Below, one piece after another: positions 7,175 to 15,261 of a stretch of 31,113 bases of DNA. The notes under the pieces are model-generated. The model was given only the letters and a program-made list of their open reading frames with translations. It searched no databases and was not told the DNA's origin. Positions within the stretch are counted from its first letter, which is position 1. Each line of letters begins with the position of its first letter. The translations under genes and the position numbers were made by a program. The stretch is from JAUMXJ01 sp041781135 (GTDB lineage: Bacteria > Bacillota > Clostridia > Peptostreptococcales > Acidaminobacteraceae): contig JBHAZV010000025.1 of assembly GCA_041781135.1 (NCBI GenBank), forward strand, positions 1-31,113. Reading direction: 5' to 3'.

Positions 7175-7963
7175 ATGATATTGTTTGATGCACACTGTCA
7201 TCTGGACGACAGAAAGTTTAATTCCGACAGGGAGCAGACCGTTGCGGCTGCCGAAAAAGCCGGGGTCGCCTATATGATGAACGCGGCCTCGGATATCGAA
7301 TCCAGCCTTGCCGCCGTCAGACTTGCGGAACGATACGGCTCTATATACGCATCTGTGGGGGTTCATCCGCATAACGCTTCGGATATGGATGAAGATATGC
7401 TGCTGACTCTCGAAATTATGGCGAAGCATCCTCGCGTGAAGGCAATCGGCGAGATAGGGCTCGATTACTACAGAGACTTGTCGCCGCGCGATGTTCAGAA
7501 AACCTGGTTTGTGCGGCAGATAGAGTTGGCAAAAAAGCTGCGGCTGCCGATTATAATTCACGATCGCGATGCGAATGGCGATGTTTTTGATATTTTGAGG
7601 AGCAGCTGCGCTTTTGAGAATGGTTTGCAAATGCATTCGTATTCTGGTTCGGCGGAGCTTGCGCGCCAGTATGTGAGGCTTGGCGCTTATATATCTATAT
7701 CCGGGCCGGTCACATATAAAAACGCTAGTGAAAAGCGCGAAGTAGTGAAAGTGGTGCCTCTCGACAGATTGCTTGTAGAAACGGATTCGCCGTATCTTAC
7801 GCCGGAGCCGAAGCGGGGTATGCGCAACGAACCGGCGTTTGTAAGATATGTTCTGGAACAGATTGCCGAACTGAAAGGCATCAGCGCAGAAGAAGCGGCG
7901 GCTGCTACGACAGCGAATGCCTGCCGGCTTTTTGGAATCGGGGCAGATAATCAGTGCAGATGA
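7175..7963 (+). CDS. tatD: TatD-family metal-dependent hydrolase / 3'-5' DNA exonuclease
   Basis: Amidohydrolase-fold nuclease of the TatD family. Metal ligands are visible: H7-x-H9 in F-D-A-H-C-H-L-D, the Glu in I-G-E-I-G-L-D-Y-Y, the His in I-I-I-H-D-R-D-A, the His in Q-M-H-S-Y-S-G, and the Asp in V-E-T-D-S-P-Y-L. The length of 262 residues is typical. The start at 7175 is preferred to one 33 codons upstream because the longer form would add an Arg-rich peptide overlapping metG. It follows metG closely and is probably co-transcribed, as in Bacillus metS-yabD. Confidence 0.93.
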   Translation: MILFDAHCHLDDRKFNSDREQTVAAAEKAGVAYMMNAASDIESSLAAVRLAERYGSIYASVGVHPHNASDMDEDMLLTLEIMAKHPRVKAIGEIGLDYYRDLSPRDVQKTWFVRQIELAKKLRLPIIIHDRDANGDVFDILRSSCAFENGLQMHSYSGSAELARQYVRLGAYISISGPVTYKNASEKREVVKVVPLDRLLVETDSPYLTPEPKRGMRNEPAFVRYVLEQIAELKGISAEEAAAATTANACRLFGIGADNQCR

Positions 7964-8068
7964 TTCCGGATTTGTAGAATCGGAAAGACCGGCGAGCAGG
8001 ATTTTGTTCGCGTAGGGCAAACGCTGTATTTATTTCGGTTCTGGTTATCGTTCAGCTGGCGTTTCGTT

Positions 8069-8155
8069 GCTGCGCCGGCGAATCGTGCATAGAAAAAGTT
8101 GCGCTGACGAATTTTGCATAGATAAAGTTGCGCTGGCGAATCGTGCATAGAAAAA
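8069..8155. repeat. Three tandem 29-bp repeats upstream of and into the RNase M5 reading frame
   Basis: Copies are 8069-8097, 8098-8126 and 8127-8155. Each runs G(T/C)TGCGC.. then CGAAT, TGCATAGA and AAA. Copies 1 and 3 differ at two bases; copy 2 is more diverged. A degenerate partial copy may begin near 8050. The period is not a multiple of three, so the array is unlikely to be selected as coding sequence, yet copy 3 contains in-frame TTG and GTG triplets of the rnmV frame. Confidence 0.85.
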
Positions 8156-8166
8156 CTGGAAAATTT

Positions 8167-9039
8167 ATGGAAGCGGACGAAAACAGAGCTAAAGGAATGG
8201 CTGCCTGCATATCGGAAACGCGAGTGGGTAAGCCCGAAATTATAGAGAGCATAATCGTGGAGGGGCGCGGAGATTACGCCGCCGTCCTCGCCGCCGTGAG
8301 CGCCGACATTATAGTCACGCATGGGTTTAAGATTCGGCATAGCGCAAAGGAGCGGATAATCAGCGCCGCTGCGGGCAGGGGCGCGATAGTGTTTACAGAT
8401 CCCGACCATGCAGGGGAAAATATCCGCCGCAGGATAACCGAATTTGTTGGCGCTACGGCGGGCGTGCTGAAGCACGCTCGCATCGTGCGCGAGGACGCGC
8501 TCTGCGCCGGGGACGTCGGCGTAGAGAATGCGAGTGCCGAGGTTATACTCAGCGCCCTTGTCAAGGCCGGTGCGACGTTTCGCGGCTCTGCGCCGTGCGG
8601 CGACAGGGCAGTATGGTGTGGCAACGATAAAACCACATGGCGCACCGATGTCAGGGCGGCACGGCACGCCGATGACAAGTTGGCACGGTATGCCGAAAAC
8701 GAGGCTGCAGGGCGCGCCATCGATAAATCCGCAGGGGATTCCCAGAGCGAAGCGGCATTGCGCGGCTATGAATCAAAGCGCAGTGATGAATCAAAGTGCG
8801 GCGGTTTGAAGAACAGCGGCGAATCAGGGCACGGCAGTGGATCAGAGAGCGGTGGACTCGGCGCGGCGATAACCGAACGCGACATGATGCGCCTTGGTCT
8901 TGTCGGCGCGGGTTCGAAGAAAGCGCGCGTACGAGTTGGCAGGGCGCTCGGCATAGGCTACGCAAATGCAAAACAGTTTTTGCACAGGCTTAGAGCCACA
9001 GGGACAACGCTTGCGCAACTCGAAGAACTTTTATTATGA
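8167..9039 (+). CDS. rnmV: Ribonuclease M5 with an expanded low-complexity interdomain insert
   Basis: Toprim-type endonuclease that matures 5S rRNA in Gram-positive bacteria. Measured from the ATG at 8167, the Toprim domain spans about residues 28-150, with the acidic motifs I-V-E-G-R-G-D and F-T-D-P-D-H-A-G. The C-terminal DUF4093-type domain is the last 55 residues (M-M-R-L-G-L-V-G-A-G-S-K-K-A-R). Between them lies a Ser/Gly/Glu/Ala-rich stretch of roughly 60-70 residues, bringing the protein to 290 residues against about 180-190 usually. The start is uncertain. ATG 8167 has only a weak GGA upstream, an in-frame TTG at 8128 lies inside the 29-bp repeat, and the family's N-terminus would begin nearer 8240. 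It is followed by ksgA as in Bacillus. Confidence 0.87.
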   Translation: MEADENRAKGMAACISETRVGKPEIIESIIVEGRGDYAAVLAAVSADIIVTHGFKIRHSAKERIISAAAGRGAIVFTDPDHAGENIRRRITEFVGATAGVLKHARIVREDALCAGDVGVENASAEVILSALVKAGATFRGSAPCGDRAVWCGNDKTTWRTDVRAARHADDKLARYAENEAAGRAIDKSAGDSQSEAALRGYESKRSDESKCGGLKNSGESGHGSGSESGGLGAAITERDMMRLGLVGAGSKKARVRVGRALGIGYANAKQFLHRLRATGTTLAQLEELLL

Positions 9040-9072
9040 AGAACTCTTATTATGATAAAAGTGGAGGAGCAA

Positions 9073-10026
9073 ATGAAGGAACGCAGTTCTAAAAATGTAG
9101 CGCCGTCAAACACAGCACCATTTAATATAATGTCGTCTTTGGAAGAGGAGTGCTTCTTGTCCTCCGGCGAGGAGCGCAGCTACAAAAATTTGTCGTCGCC
9201 TTCGGAGATACGGCGCATTATGAGCGAAAACGGGTTTTCGTTTTCTAAATCTCTCGGACAGAATTTTCTTATAGATGCCCATGCTGTCGAAAAGATAGTC
9301 GGTGCGGCGGAGCTTAAGGGCAGGCTCGTTATAGAGATTGGGCCGGGTTTTGGCGTACTCACTCAGCACCTCTGCCGCAGGGCGGAGAAGGTCATATGCA
9401 TCGAGAAGGACAAGACCTTGCCGGAGATTATCAGAAAAAATATTTTTGCAGAAAATTTGGAAATAATAGCCGAGGATGTCCTGCGCGTAGACGTCGATGA
9501 AATTATTCAAAATGCAGGCTTTGCGGAAGCTGTGGTCGTAGCGAATCTCCCTTACTACATCACAACGCCTATTATTATGAAGCTGCTCGAAGACGCGCGG
9601 CGCGTTCAGACCATAGTTGTTATGATGCAGCGCGAGGTTGCGGACCGAATATTGGACGAGGGCGACCGCGGAGCAATTACAATATCCGCTGGGTACTATG
9701 CAAGCAGCTCCAGAGTAGCCAACATAGGCAGAAATTCGTTTATGCCAGTTCCCAAAGTAGATTCGACGGTTATTAAAATGGAGCGTGTTCCGCCGCGCCT
9801 TTCCGAAAGAGCCGAAATTATTTTTAAGCAGCTGGTTCGCGCAATATATAGTACAAGAAGAAAAACTTTGATAAATTCTGTCGCTTCGCTAAATCTGATT
9901 GCCAAAAACGCGCTTAGTGATGTTATAATTAGACTTGGGTATAAGTCTACTGTTCGAGGCGAGGAACTCGATCTCGGCGAAATGGCGGCGTTGGCTGACG
10001 CAATTGCAACTCTGGAGGAGAAATGA
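9073..10026 (+). CDS. rsmA: 16S rRNA (adenine-1518/1519-N6)-dimethyltransferase
   Basis: KsgA/RsmA enzyme that dimethylates two adjacent adenines in the 3'-terminal hairpin of 16S rRNA. Motifs are visible: S-L-G-Q-N-F-L-I-D, the SAM loop E-I-G-P-G-F-G-V-L-T, and the catalytic N-L-P-Y-Y-I-T-T-P. The start at 9073 is set by GGAGG 5 bases upstream; an in-frame ATG at 9052 lacks one. The protein has about 45 extra N-terminal residues before the usual core, rich in Ser, Asn and Glu. Its stop overlaps the next gene's ATG (ATGA). Confidence 0.95.
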   Translation: MKERSSKNVAPSNTAPFNIMSSLEEECFLSSGEERSYKNLSSPSEIRRIMSENGFSFSKSLGQNFLIDAHAVEKIVGAAELKGRLVIEIGPGFGVLTQHLCRRAEKVICIEKDKTLPEIIRKNIFAENLEIIAEDVLRVDVDEIIQNAGFAEAVVVANLPYYITTPIIMKLLEDARRVQTIVVMMQREVADRILDEGDRGAITISAGYYASSSRVANIGRNSFMPVPKVDSTVIKMERVPPRLSERAEIIFKQLVRAIYSTRRKTLINSVASLNLIAKNALSDVIIRLGYKSTVRGEELDLGEMAALADAIATLEEK

Positions 10027-11177
10027 GAAAAGTAAATTACGACGAACTCAAAGAAGGTATGATATTGGAGTCTGCGGTTTATGACGATATTAGCGGCGCA
10101 GAGCTGCTCAGTGCCGGAACCGAGCTTACTCTGAGGCAGATTCAGCTGCTCAGGAATATCGGGGTTCGGGAAATAGAAGTCAGAGACGACCAAGGCGACG
10201 AAACGCAGTTTGACTATTCAGAAGAAGTCAAGGAGCTGCTCGGCGATTTCGTGCCGAAAGAGCCCATATTTGAGCCTGCACCGCGCAATGCTTTCAATAA
10301 AAACATGGAAGTCAATATTCTCACCGGCGAGGGCAATCTGCCTATAGATGTCAAGCACGAGAAGGCAGTCAAAGAGACTCGGGATATATTCGATTCCATC
10401 AAGGAAAAGGGTGAGCTCAATCTAAAAAAGATGAAAACCAATCTCATTGAGACTCTTCCGGATATGGTCAGGAATAACGATGTACTGATGAGGCTGAATC
10501 AGCTCAAACGCACGGACGACTATACTTTTGAACATTCGATGCGCGTTTCGATACTTGCGACAATGATTGCAAAATGGTCGGGATTTTCGCAGACGGAGAT
10601 GCTCGAAGTATCCGAGGCGGGTATGCTCTACGATATAGGCAAGCTCAATATACCGGAGGACATACTCGGCAAGACGGGTTCTCTTACCGCACAGGAATGG
10701 GATATTGTGCGCAAGCACCCGCAGCTCGGTTACGGCATACTTCTTGCGACAAAGGGTGTATCCCAGAGTGTCAAGTATGCTGCGCTCCATCACCACGAAA
10801 GAATAGACGGCTCGGGATATCCGCTCAGGCTTAGGAGCAATCAGATACATCAGTTTGCAAAAATTATAATGGTGTGCGATGTTTTCGATGCGCTTACAAA
10901 CGATCGTCCGTACAAGAAGAAGGTATCGCCGATGCTCGCTCTCGACTATCTGAGATGGAATTCCGGCAAGCTCTTTGATCCTGAGGTGGTCTACATGATG
11001 TCTGCGGGGCTTTCGGCATTCTTTATAAGCAAGGAGTGCGTGCTTTCGAGCGGAGACCGCGGTCAGATAGTATTTATAGACAAAAATTATCCTACTCGTC
11101 CTACCGTCAAAGTCGGAGAGAGGTATGTAGATCTTATACAGGAAAGACAGCTGGAGGTAGAAGATATTATCTGCTGA
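10023..11177 (+). CDS. HD-GYP-like domain protein with altered HD dyad
   Basis: A 384-residue cytoplasmic protein. Residues 1-55 resemble the small beta domain often found before HD-GYP modules. The HD-GYP domain spans about 145-345. HD-GYP proteins normally hydrolyse cyclic-di-GMP with a bi- or tri-nuclear metal site. Here His171, His232, the H-H-H-E-R run (256-260), the G-S-G-Y-P motif (263-267) and Asp286 are kept, but the HD dyad reads Tyr203-Asp204 (M-L-Y-D-I-G-K) instead of His-Asp. Loss of this metal ligand suggests weak, altered or absent catalysis, leaving a possible binding role. It is translationally coupled to ksgA. Confidence 0.85.
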   Translation: MRKVNYDELKEGMILESAVYDDISGAELLSAGTELTLRQIQLLRNIGVREIEVRDDQGDETQFDYSEEVKELLGDFVPKEPIFEPAPRNAFNKNMEVNILTGEGNLPIDVKHEKAVKETRDIFDSIKEKGELNLKKMKTNLIETLPDMVRNNDVLMRLNQLKRTDDYTFEHSMRVSILATMIAKWSGFSQTEMLEVSEAGMLYDIGKLNIPEDILGKTGSLTAQEWDIVRKHPQLGYGILLATKGVSQSVKYAALHHHERIDGSGYPLRLRSNQIHQFAKIIMVCDVFDALTNDRPYKKKVSPMLALDYLRWNSGKLFDPEVVYMMSAGLSAFFISKECVLSSGDRGQIVFIDKNYPTRPTVKVGERYVDLIQERQLEVEDIIC

Positions 11178-11292
11178 AATGTGTCTGTATGGCGGAGTCG
11201 GTTTGATTCGTGCAGCCGTTGTGCAGCAGAGGCGGATTATGTGCTTGTTGCAGCAAGCGCAGACAAAATAAATAATATATTGCGAAATTGTG

Positions 11293-11318
11293 CGGCGGCA
11301 TTGCTGCCGCTGATTTTT
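11293..11318 (+). terminator. Intrinsic terminator/attenuator before the ABC exporter
   Basis: Arms GCGGCA (11295-11300) and TGCCGC (11305-11310) enclose a TTGC loop, extended by a G-T and a C-G pair and followed by ATTTTT. It ends the ksgA/HD-GYP transcript 20 bp before natA and could also tune read-through into the exporter. Confidence 0.6.
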
Positions 11319-11337
11319 CGGAATCAAGGCGGAAAAA

Positions 11338-12171
11338 ATGGTAGAAGTAAAGAATTTGAGAAAGGTTTTCAGGCGCAATAAGACGGACATAGCAAAGCTA
11401 AAGGCCGAGAATAAGCGCAATCATACGGATAAACCGATAGAGCGCGATGTGGTAGCAGTCGACAGGCTTTCATTTGCGGCAAAAGACGGCGAGATTTTTG
11501 GCTTGCTTGGCGCAAACGGAGCGGGCAAGACGACTTCGCTCAGGTGTATATCCACGCTGTACAAGCCTCTCGAAGGCGAGATATTTATAGATGGAGTCGA
11601 TGTGGTAAAAGATCCGGGTTATGCTCGCGCAAATATCGCTTTTTTGACCTCGGAGCTTAAGCTGGACAAATATTTTACGGTAGATTACACAATGACTTAT
11701 TACGGCAGGCTCAAAGGAATGAGTGATTCTGCGATTGCCGAACGCAAGGTGGTGCTTGCGCAGGCGTTTGATATGGGCGATTTTATGTTCAAAAAAATCA
11801 GCGAGCTTTCGACCGGAATGCTTCAGAAGGCTTCGCTTGCGACAAGTCTTATAAATGATCCGCATATAATTATATTTGACGAGCCTACGAATGGGCTCGA
11901 TCTCGTCACAGCGCGCAGGGTCACGGATTTTCTGGTCGACCAAAGGGCAAAGGGCAAGACTGTGATAATTTCCACTCATATTATGAGTCTTGTCGAAAAG
12001 CTGTGTGACAAGGTTGCCATTATCATGGAGGGTTCGTGCGTTATCGAGGGTACGATAGCCGAAGTGCTCGAAAAAACTGGAATGTCGGATTTAGAGGACG
12101 CCTTTTTCTTTTTAATGGATAAGCTGGAAAAGGAAAAGCAGCAAAGAGAATCGAAAGGAGCAGCGGAGTAG
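11338..12171 (+). CDS. ABC transporter ATP-binding protein, NatA type
   Basis: ATPase subunit of an ABC-2 export system. Walker A is G-A-N-G-A-G-K-T-T (58-66), the signature is the variant L-S-T-G-M (157-161), and Walker B is I-I-I-F-D-E-P (177-183), followed by an N-G-L-D D-loop and an S-T-H-I-M switch histidine. A charged insert of about 20 residues (near 14-36) lies between the first two strands. The C-terminus is highly charged (K-L-E-K-E-K-Q-Q). It resembles NatA of the Bacillus Na+ extrusion pump, but the substrate cannot be read from the sequence. The permease gene starts 2 bp after its stop. Confidence 0.92.
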   Translation: MVEVKNLRKVFRRNKTDIAKLKAENKRNHTDKPIERDVVAVDRLSFAAKDGEIFGLLGANGAGKTTSLRCISTLYKPLEGEIFIDGVDVVKDPGYARANIAFLTSELKLDKYFTVDYTMTYYGRLKGMSDSAIAERKVVLAQAFDMGDFMFKKISELSTGMLQKASLATSLINDPHIIIFDEPTNGLDLVTARRVTDFLVDQRAKGKTVIISTHIMSLVEKLCDKVAIIMEGSCVIEGTIAEVLEKTGMSDLEDAFFFLMDKLEKEKQQRESKGAAE

Positions 12172-12172
12172 T

Positions 12173-13357
12173 ATGTGGGTTGTATTCAAAAAGGAACTAT
12201 ATAGGGTTTATTCCGATAAAAAACTTTTATTTTCGACGTTTTTTTTGCCGCCTCTTATAAACATGGCAATTATCGGCGTTATTGTGGCAATATCGGTGTT
12301 TACTTCTGCAAAGATTGACAATAATATTCCGAGAGTCTTTATAAATAATTCGCCGGAATTTTTACAGAAAATCGACGGATTTGATACTGAATATGGAGAG
12401 GCTCTTGAAGAGCATGAGGTAGCCGAAAAAGTCAAGAGTGGCGAATTTGATATAGCCCTCAGCTTTGATAAGGATTTCGACAGGATGGTAGAGCATTGGC
12501 GTGTGCCTGTTTTCAAGTACTATGGTGATTTCAGCAACGATTATTCAAAGGCGGCTTACAGCAAGCTGGAGCAGCTCTATATCGAGCCTTACAGACAGCA
12601 GCGCCTTACCGATCTTATCGGAGATGCGGAGCTGCTTAAAGTCTTTCATGATGTCGATATGTCCATAGAATATGGAGTTACGGAGGAGAGGGTCGCAAAA
12701 AGCCGTTTTATCGCCAAGATTGCGCCATATATTATATTTATAATGATATTGGGATCGGCTATGGGGCTTGTTATGGAGTCCGTCGCCGGTGAAAAAGAGC
12801 GCGGAACTCTTGCTACGCAGCTGCTTTCGCCGCTGCCGCGCGAACAGTTTGCTCTCGGCAAGCTCTTTGGGCTCTCTGTGCACGTTGCAACAGGCACCGT
12901 CGTTTCGGTTCTCAGTTATTTCCTGTTGCTGCTGCTCGCCGTAACATTCATTCCGAAAGAACTGTTTAATGTCGAGATATATTATACATTTAAGGAGCTG
13001 TTCCTGATGCTTGTAGTGCTTATCGCGAGTCTGCTGATGAACACCTCGATTTTTATGTGTCTTTCCGCACTTGGCAGAAATATAAAAGAAGCGAGCAATT
13101 ACATCATGCCTTATTACATGGCGGCGATATTTATGTGTATAATTCCGATGCAGATGCCTTCGGGCGAGCCGTTTGCCTGGTGGATGTACCTCGTGCCGGT
13201 GCTCGGCCAGGTCTGCGCTGTCACAGATGTGCTCGCGTTTTCGGTCAATGTGCCAATGCTGTTTGTTGCAATAATCGTGCCGCTTTCGATAGCGCTGGGA
13301 ATGGTGTTTTTTATCAGAAATATTTTTAATAACGAGCGATTTATTGTCGGCGACTAA
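12173..13357 (+). CDS. ABC-2 type permease, NatB type
   Basis: Membrane partner of the ATPase just upstream. It has one N-terminal membrane segment (about 20-45) after the cytoplasmic elbow M-W-V-V-F-K-K-E-L. A large extracytoplasmic domain (about 50-175) follows, then a cluster of about five to six hydrophobic segments from 185 to the end. The sequence V-A-G-E-K-E-R-G-T-L is the conserved ABC-2 coupling region. At 394 residues it fits NatB/CcmB-like exporters. The last residues, N-E-R-F-I-V-G-D, and the stop codon lie in the first copy of a 26-bp tandem repeat. Confidence 0.9.
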   Translation: MWVVFKKELYRVYSDKKLLFSTFFLPPLINMAIIGVIVAISVFTSAKIDNNIPRVFINNSPEFLQKIDGFDTEYGEALEEHEVAEKVKSGEFDIALSFDKDFDRMVEHWRVPVFKYYGDFSNDYSKAAYSKLEQLYIEPYRQQRLTDLIGDAELLKVFHDVDMSIEYGVTEERVAKSRFIAKIAPYIIFIMILGSAMGLVMESVAGEKERGTLATQLLSPLPREQFALGKLFGLSVHVATGTVVSVLSYFLLLLLAVTFIPKELFNVEIYYTFKELFLMLVVLIASLLMNTSIFMCLSALGRNIKEASNYIMPYYMAAIFMCIIPMQMPSGEPFAWWMYLVPVLGQVCAVTDVLAFSVNVPMLFVAIIVPLSIALGMVFFIRNIFNNERFIVGD

Positions 13358-13409
13358 GCGAGAGATTTATTGGCAGTGACAAGGCGAGCGATTTATTGTC
13401 AGTGACTGA
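13332..13409. repeat. Three tandem 26-bp repeats spanning the natB-like stop codon
   Basis: Copies are 13332-13357, 13358-13383 and 13384-13409, with the shared core GCGATTTATTG and GTGAC/GCGAC. Copy 1 encodes the last residues and the stop of the permease. Copies 2 and 3 are non-coding, so the array looks like duplication of the gene's 3' end. Confidence 0.85.
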
Positions 13410-13471
13410 GTGCCGGCGAAATCGCGGGCAAAATTCAGTCGGAGACTGATGAAAGCCCACTCATTCAGACA

Positions 13472-15208
13472 TCAGTCGGCGGCCGGAGAAAGTGTGCCGT
13501 CATTTAAACAGTATATTTTAGGATTGTCGAGATAGGCTGCTTCGGAGATATCGTGCGTGACATAGACTACGGTTTTGTCCTTTGTATATCTTTGGAGCAG
13601 CCTTTGCGTTTTCGTTTTAAGCTCGCTGTCCATGCCGCGCAGGGGTTCGTCGAATATCAGTATATCCGCGTCGTGCGATAGCGCGCGCAGTATGCATATG
13701 CGGCGTTTCATACCCCCCGAAAGCCGGTTCACAGGCGTTGTGTACTCGTCGGCAAGTCCCAGTGAATCGAGCAGGCTGTATATTTTATGGTCGGCATCTG
13801 TGCCTCGCGATTCACCGACCGCCCGTATATTGGCGCTTGCGCTCAGGCTTTCTATCAGCCTGTCCTCTTGAAAAACAGCCGCGTACTTCGGCGGCTTAAG
13901 TGATCGCTGTTCTGCCGCACGGTTGGAGTTTTGTTCTGCGGCTGTAAACGCTGCGGCAACGGAGCACCCAGTCGTGGCAACGGAGCGCTTTGACGCGGCA
14001 TCTGCGTGTTCCAGCCCTATTATTATGCGGAGCAGAGTGGTTTTGCCGCTGCCGGACTCCCCTGTGATCACGATATGTTCGCCGTGTAGTATGTTTAGAG
14101 ATATGTCGCGCAGGACAGGTTTACTCTCAAAGCTTTTGGAAATGTTTGACAGACATATGGCCGTCTGCTCCTGATTCTGTGCCAGTTTTTGTGCCTGATT
14201 TTGTGTCTGTTCCGGCTTTTGTGCTTGACGCTGTGTTTGCACCAGCTGCTGCGCTTGATTTTGCGCCGCCTGATTCTGCGACCGATTTTGTATATGTTTT
14301 TGTGCGCCAGCGTCCGTGCCGGTGCCAGTATGCGCGTTGCTGTTTTCGTCAGCGTTCTGCCAGCTGTCAGCACCTGCCTGCGCATGGCTGGTTTTATCTG
14401 CGGCTGCGCCTGTATGCGTATTGTGGTGTTCATCAGAGCTATGAAAATCCGGCTTCTTTCCGCACAAGCTGTGCTCGGTCAAGTTCATAAGAACTTCTAT
14501 AAGCTTTATAAAGATTTTTTCGAAGGATATGCTCAGTATAATAATGACAATCGTCCATGCAAGCAGCTCGTCCATGCTCAAAAAGATTTTTGAATTATAA
14601 AGATTTTCGCCTATCGAGTGCATAGGAAGCCCGATGACCTCTGCTGCCACTCCGGCCTTCCACGCAAGTCCCAGCGAGAGAGACGCGCCGCTTCTAAAGT
14701 GCGGCATCACCTCCGGAAGGTAGATGTAGAGCGCTTTTTTTGTGCGACTCATGCCAAATACGGAAGCCATTTCGAGCAGAGAGCTGTCGCAGCTGGTTAT
14801 CCCGGCGAGAACATTTGTGTATATCACCGGAAATACCATAATCGCAGAAATAATTGCCGGCAGCTGACGCGAGGATGCCCAGACCAAAATAAGTATGATA
14901 AAAGATGCTACAGGTATTGTCTTGATTGTGAATACGAGGGGTGCCAGCAGCTCGCGGCATCGTCTGCTGGCGGCGGAGAGCACCGCGGCGGCTATTCCTA
15001 AAACGAGTCCGACACAGAAGCCGAGCAGTATCCTGCCGACAGACGCACTTACCGCAGTGTAAAACCCGGCGTCCTGCACAAGTTTGATTAGAGCGTAAAA
15101 TACATTTAGCGGAGGCGCGAATAAAAACGCCTGTCCGACTGTCCAGCTTGCAATCTGCCAGGCAGCCAGCCAGAAAAGCACAGCCCATAGTCTTATTTTG
15201 ATATTCAT
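13472..15208 (-). CDS. ABC importer: permease-ATPase fusion (nitrate/sulfonate/taurine/thiamine-precursor type)
   Basis: One 578-residue chain carries both membrane and ATPase halves. Residues 1-245 are a SsuC/TauC-like permease with about six membrane segments and the EAA loop near 146-174 (E-M-A-S-V-F-G-M-S-R). A hydrophilic linker of about 100 residues (250-349) is His/Asn/Thr-rich, then strikingly Gln-rich. Residues 350-578 are the ATPase: Walker A G-E-S-G-S-G-K-T-T (383-391), Q-loop Gln447, signature L-S-G-G-M (496-500), Walker B I-L-I-F-D-E-P (516-522) and switch His in T-H-D-I-S. An Ala/Ser/Thr-rich insert of about 35 residues (404-438) precedes the Q-loop. GGAGG lies 17 bases before the ATG, farther than normal. 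It follows the binding-protein gene by 53 bp. Confidence 0.9.
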   Translation of the reverse strand: MNIKIRLWAVLFWLAAWQIASWTVGQAFLFAPPLNVFYALIKLVQDAGFYTAVSASVGRILLGFCVGLVLGIAAAVLSAASRRCRELLAPLVFTIKTIPVASFIILILVWASSRQLPAIISAIMVFPVIYTNVLAGITSCDSSLLEMASVFGMSRTKKALYIYLPEVMPHFRSGASLSLGLAWKAGVAAEVIGLPMHSIGENLYNSKIFLSMDELLAWTIVIIILSISFEKIFIKLIEVLMNLTEHSLCGKKPDFHSSDEHHNTHTGAAADKTSHAQAGADSWQNADENSNAHTGTGTDAGAQKHIQNRSQNQAAQNQAQQLVQTQRQAQKPEQTQNQAQKLAQNQEQTAICLSNISKSFESKPVLRDISLNILHGEHIVITGESGSGKTTLLRIIIGLEHADAASKRSVATTGCSVAAAFTAAEQNSNRAAEQRSLKPPKYAAVFQEDRLIESLSASANIRAVGESRGTDADHKIYSLLDSLGLADEYTTPVNRLSGGMKRRICILRALSHDADILIFDEPLRGMDSELKTKTQRLLQRYTKDKTVVYVTHDISEAAYLDNPKIYCLNDGTLSPAAD

Positions 15209-15261
15209 TTAATCTGTTCGGTCAGCCTCCGCGATTATTTTGTCGCTTATTGTTATTGCTG

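Noticed and set aside
6479..8020. Long reverse-strand reading frame of 513 codons across metG and tatD
   Set aside because: It lies antisense to two strongly supported genes, has no domain-like pattern, and is rich in Arg, Ser and His as expected from a complementary-strand shadow.
8069..8155. CRISPR array
   Set aside because: The copies are directly adjacent with no spacers and no cas genes are nearby. The same applies to the 26-bp, 14-bp and 12-bp arrays.
7951..8667. Reverse-strand reading frame of 238 codons across the 29-bp repeats and the rnmV start
   Set aside because: The repeats make several frames open by chance; no ribosome site and the Toprim gene on the other strand is convincing.
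10422..11420. Reverse-strand reading frame of 332 codons opposite the HD-GYP gene
   Set aside because: Shadow of a real gene; no ribosome site and no recognisable motifs.
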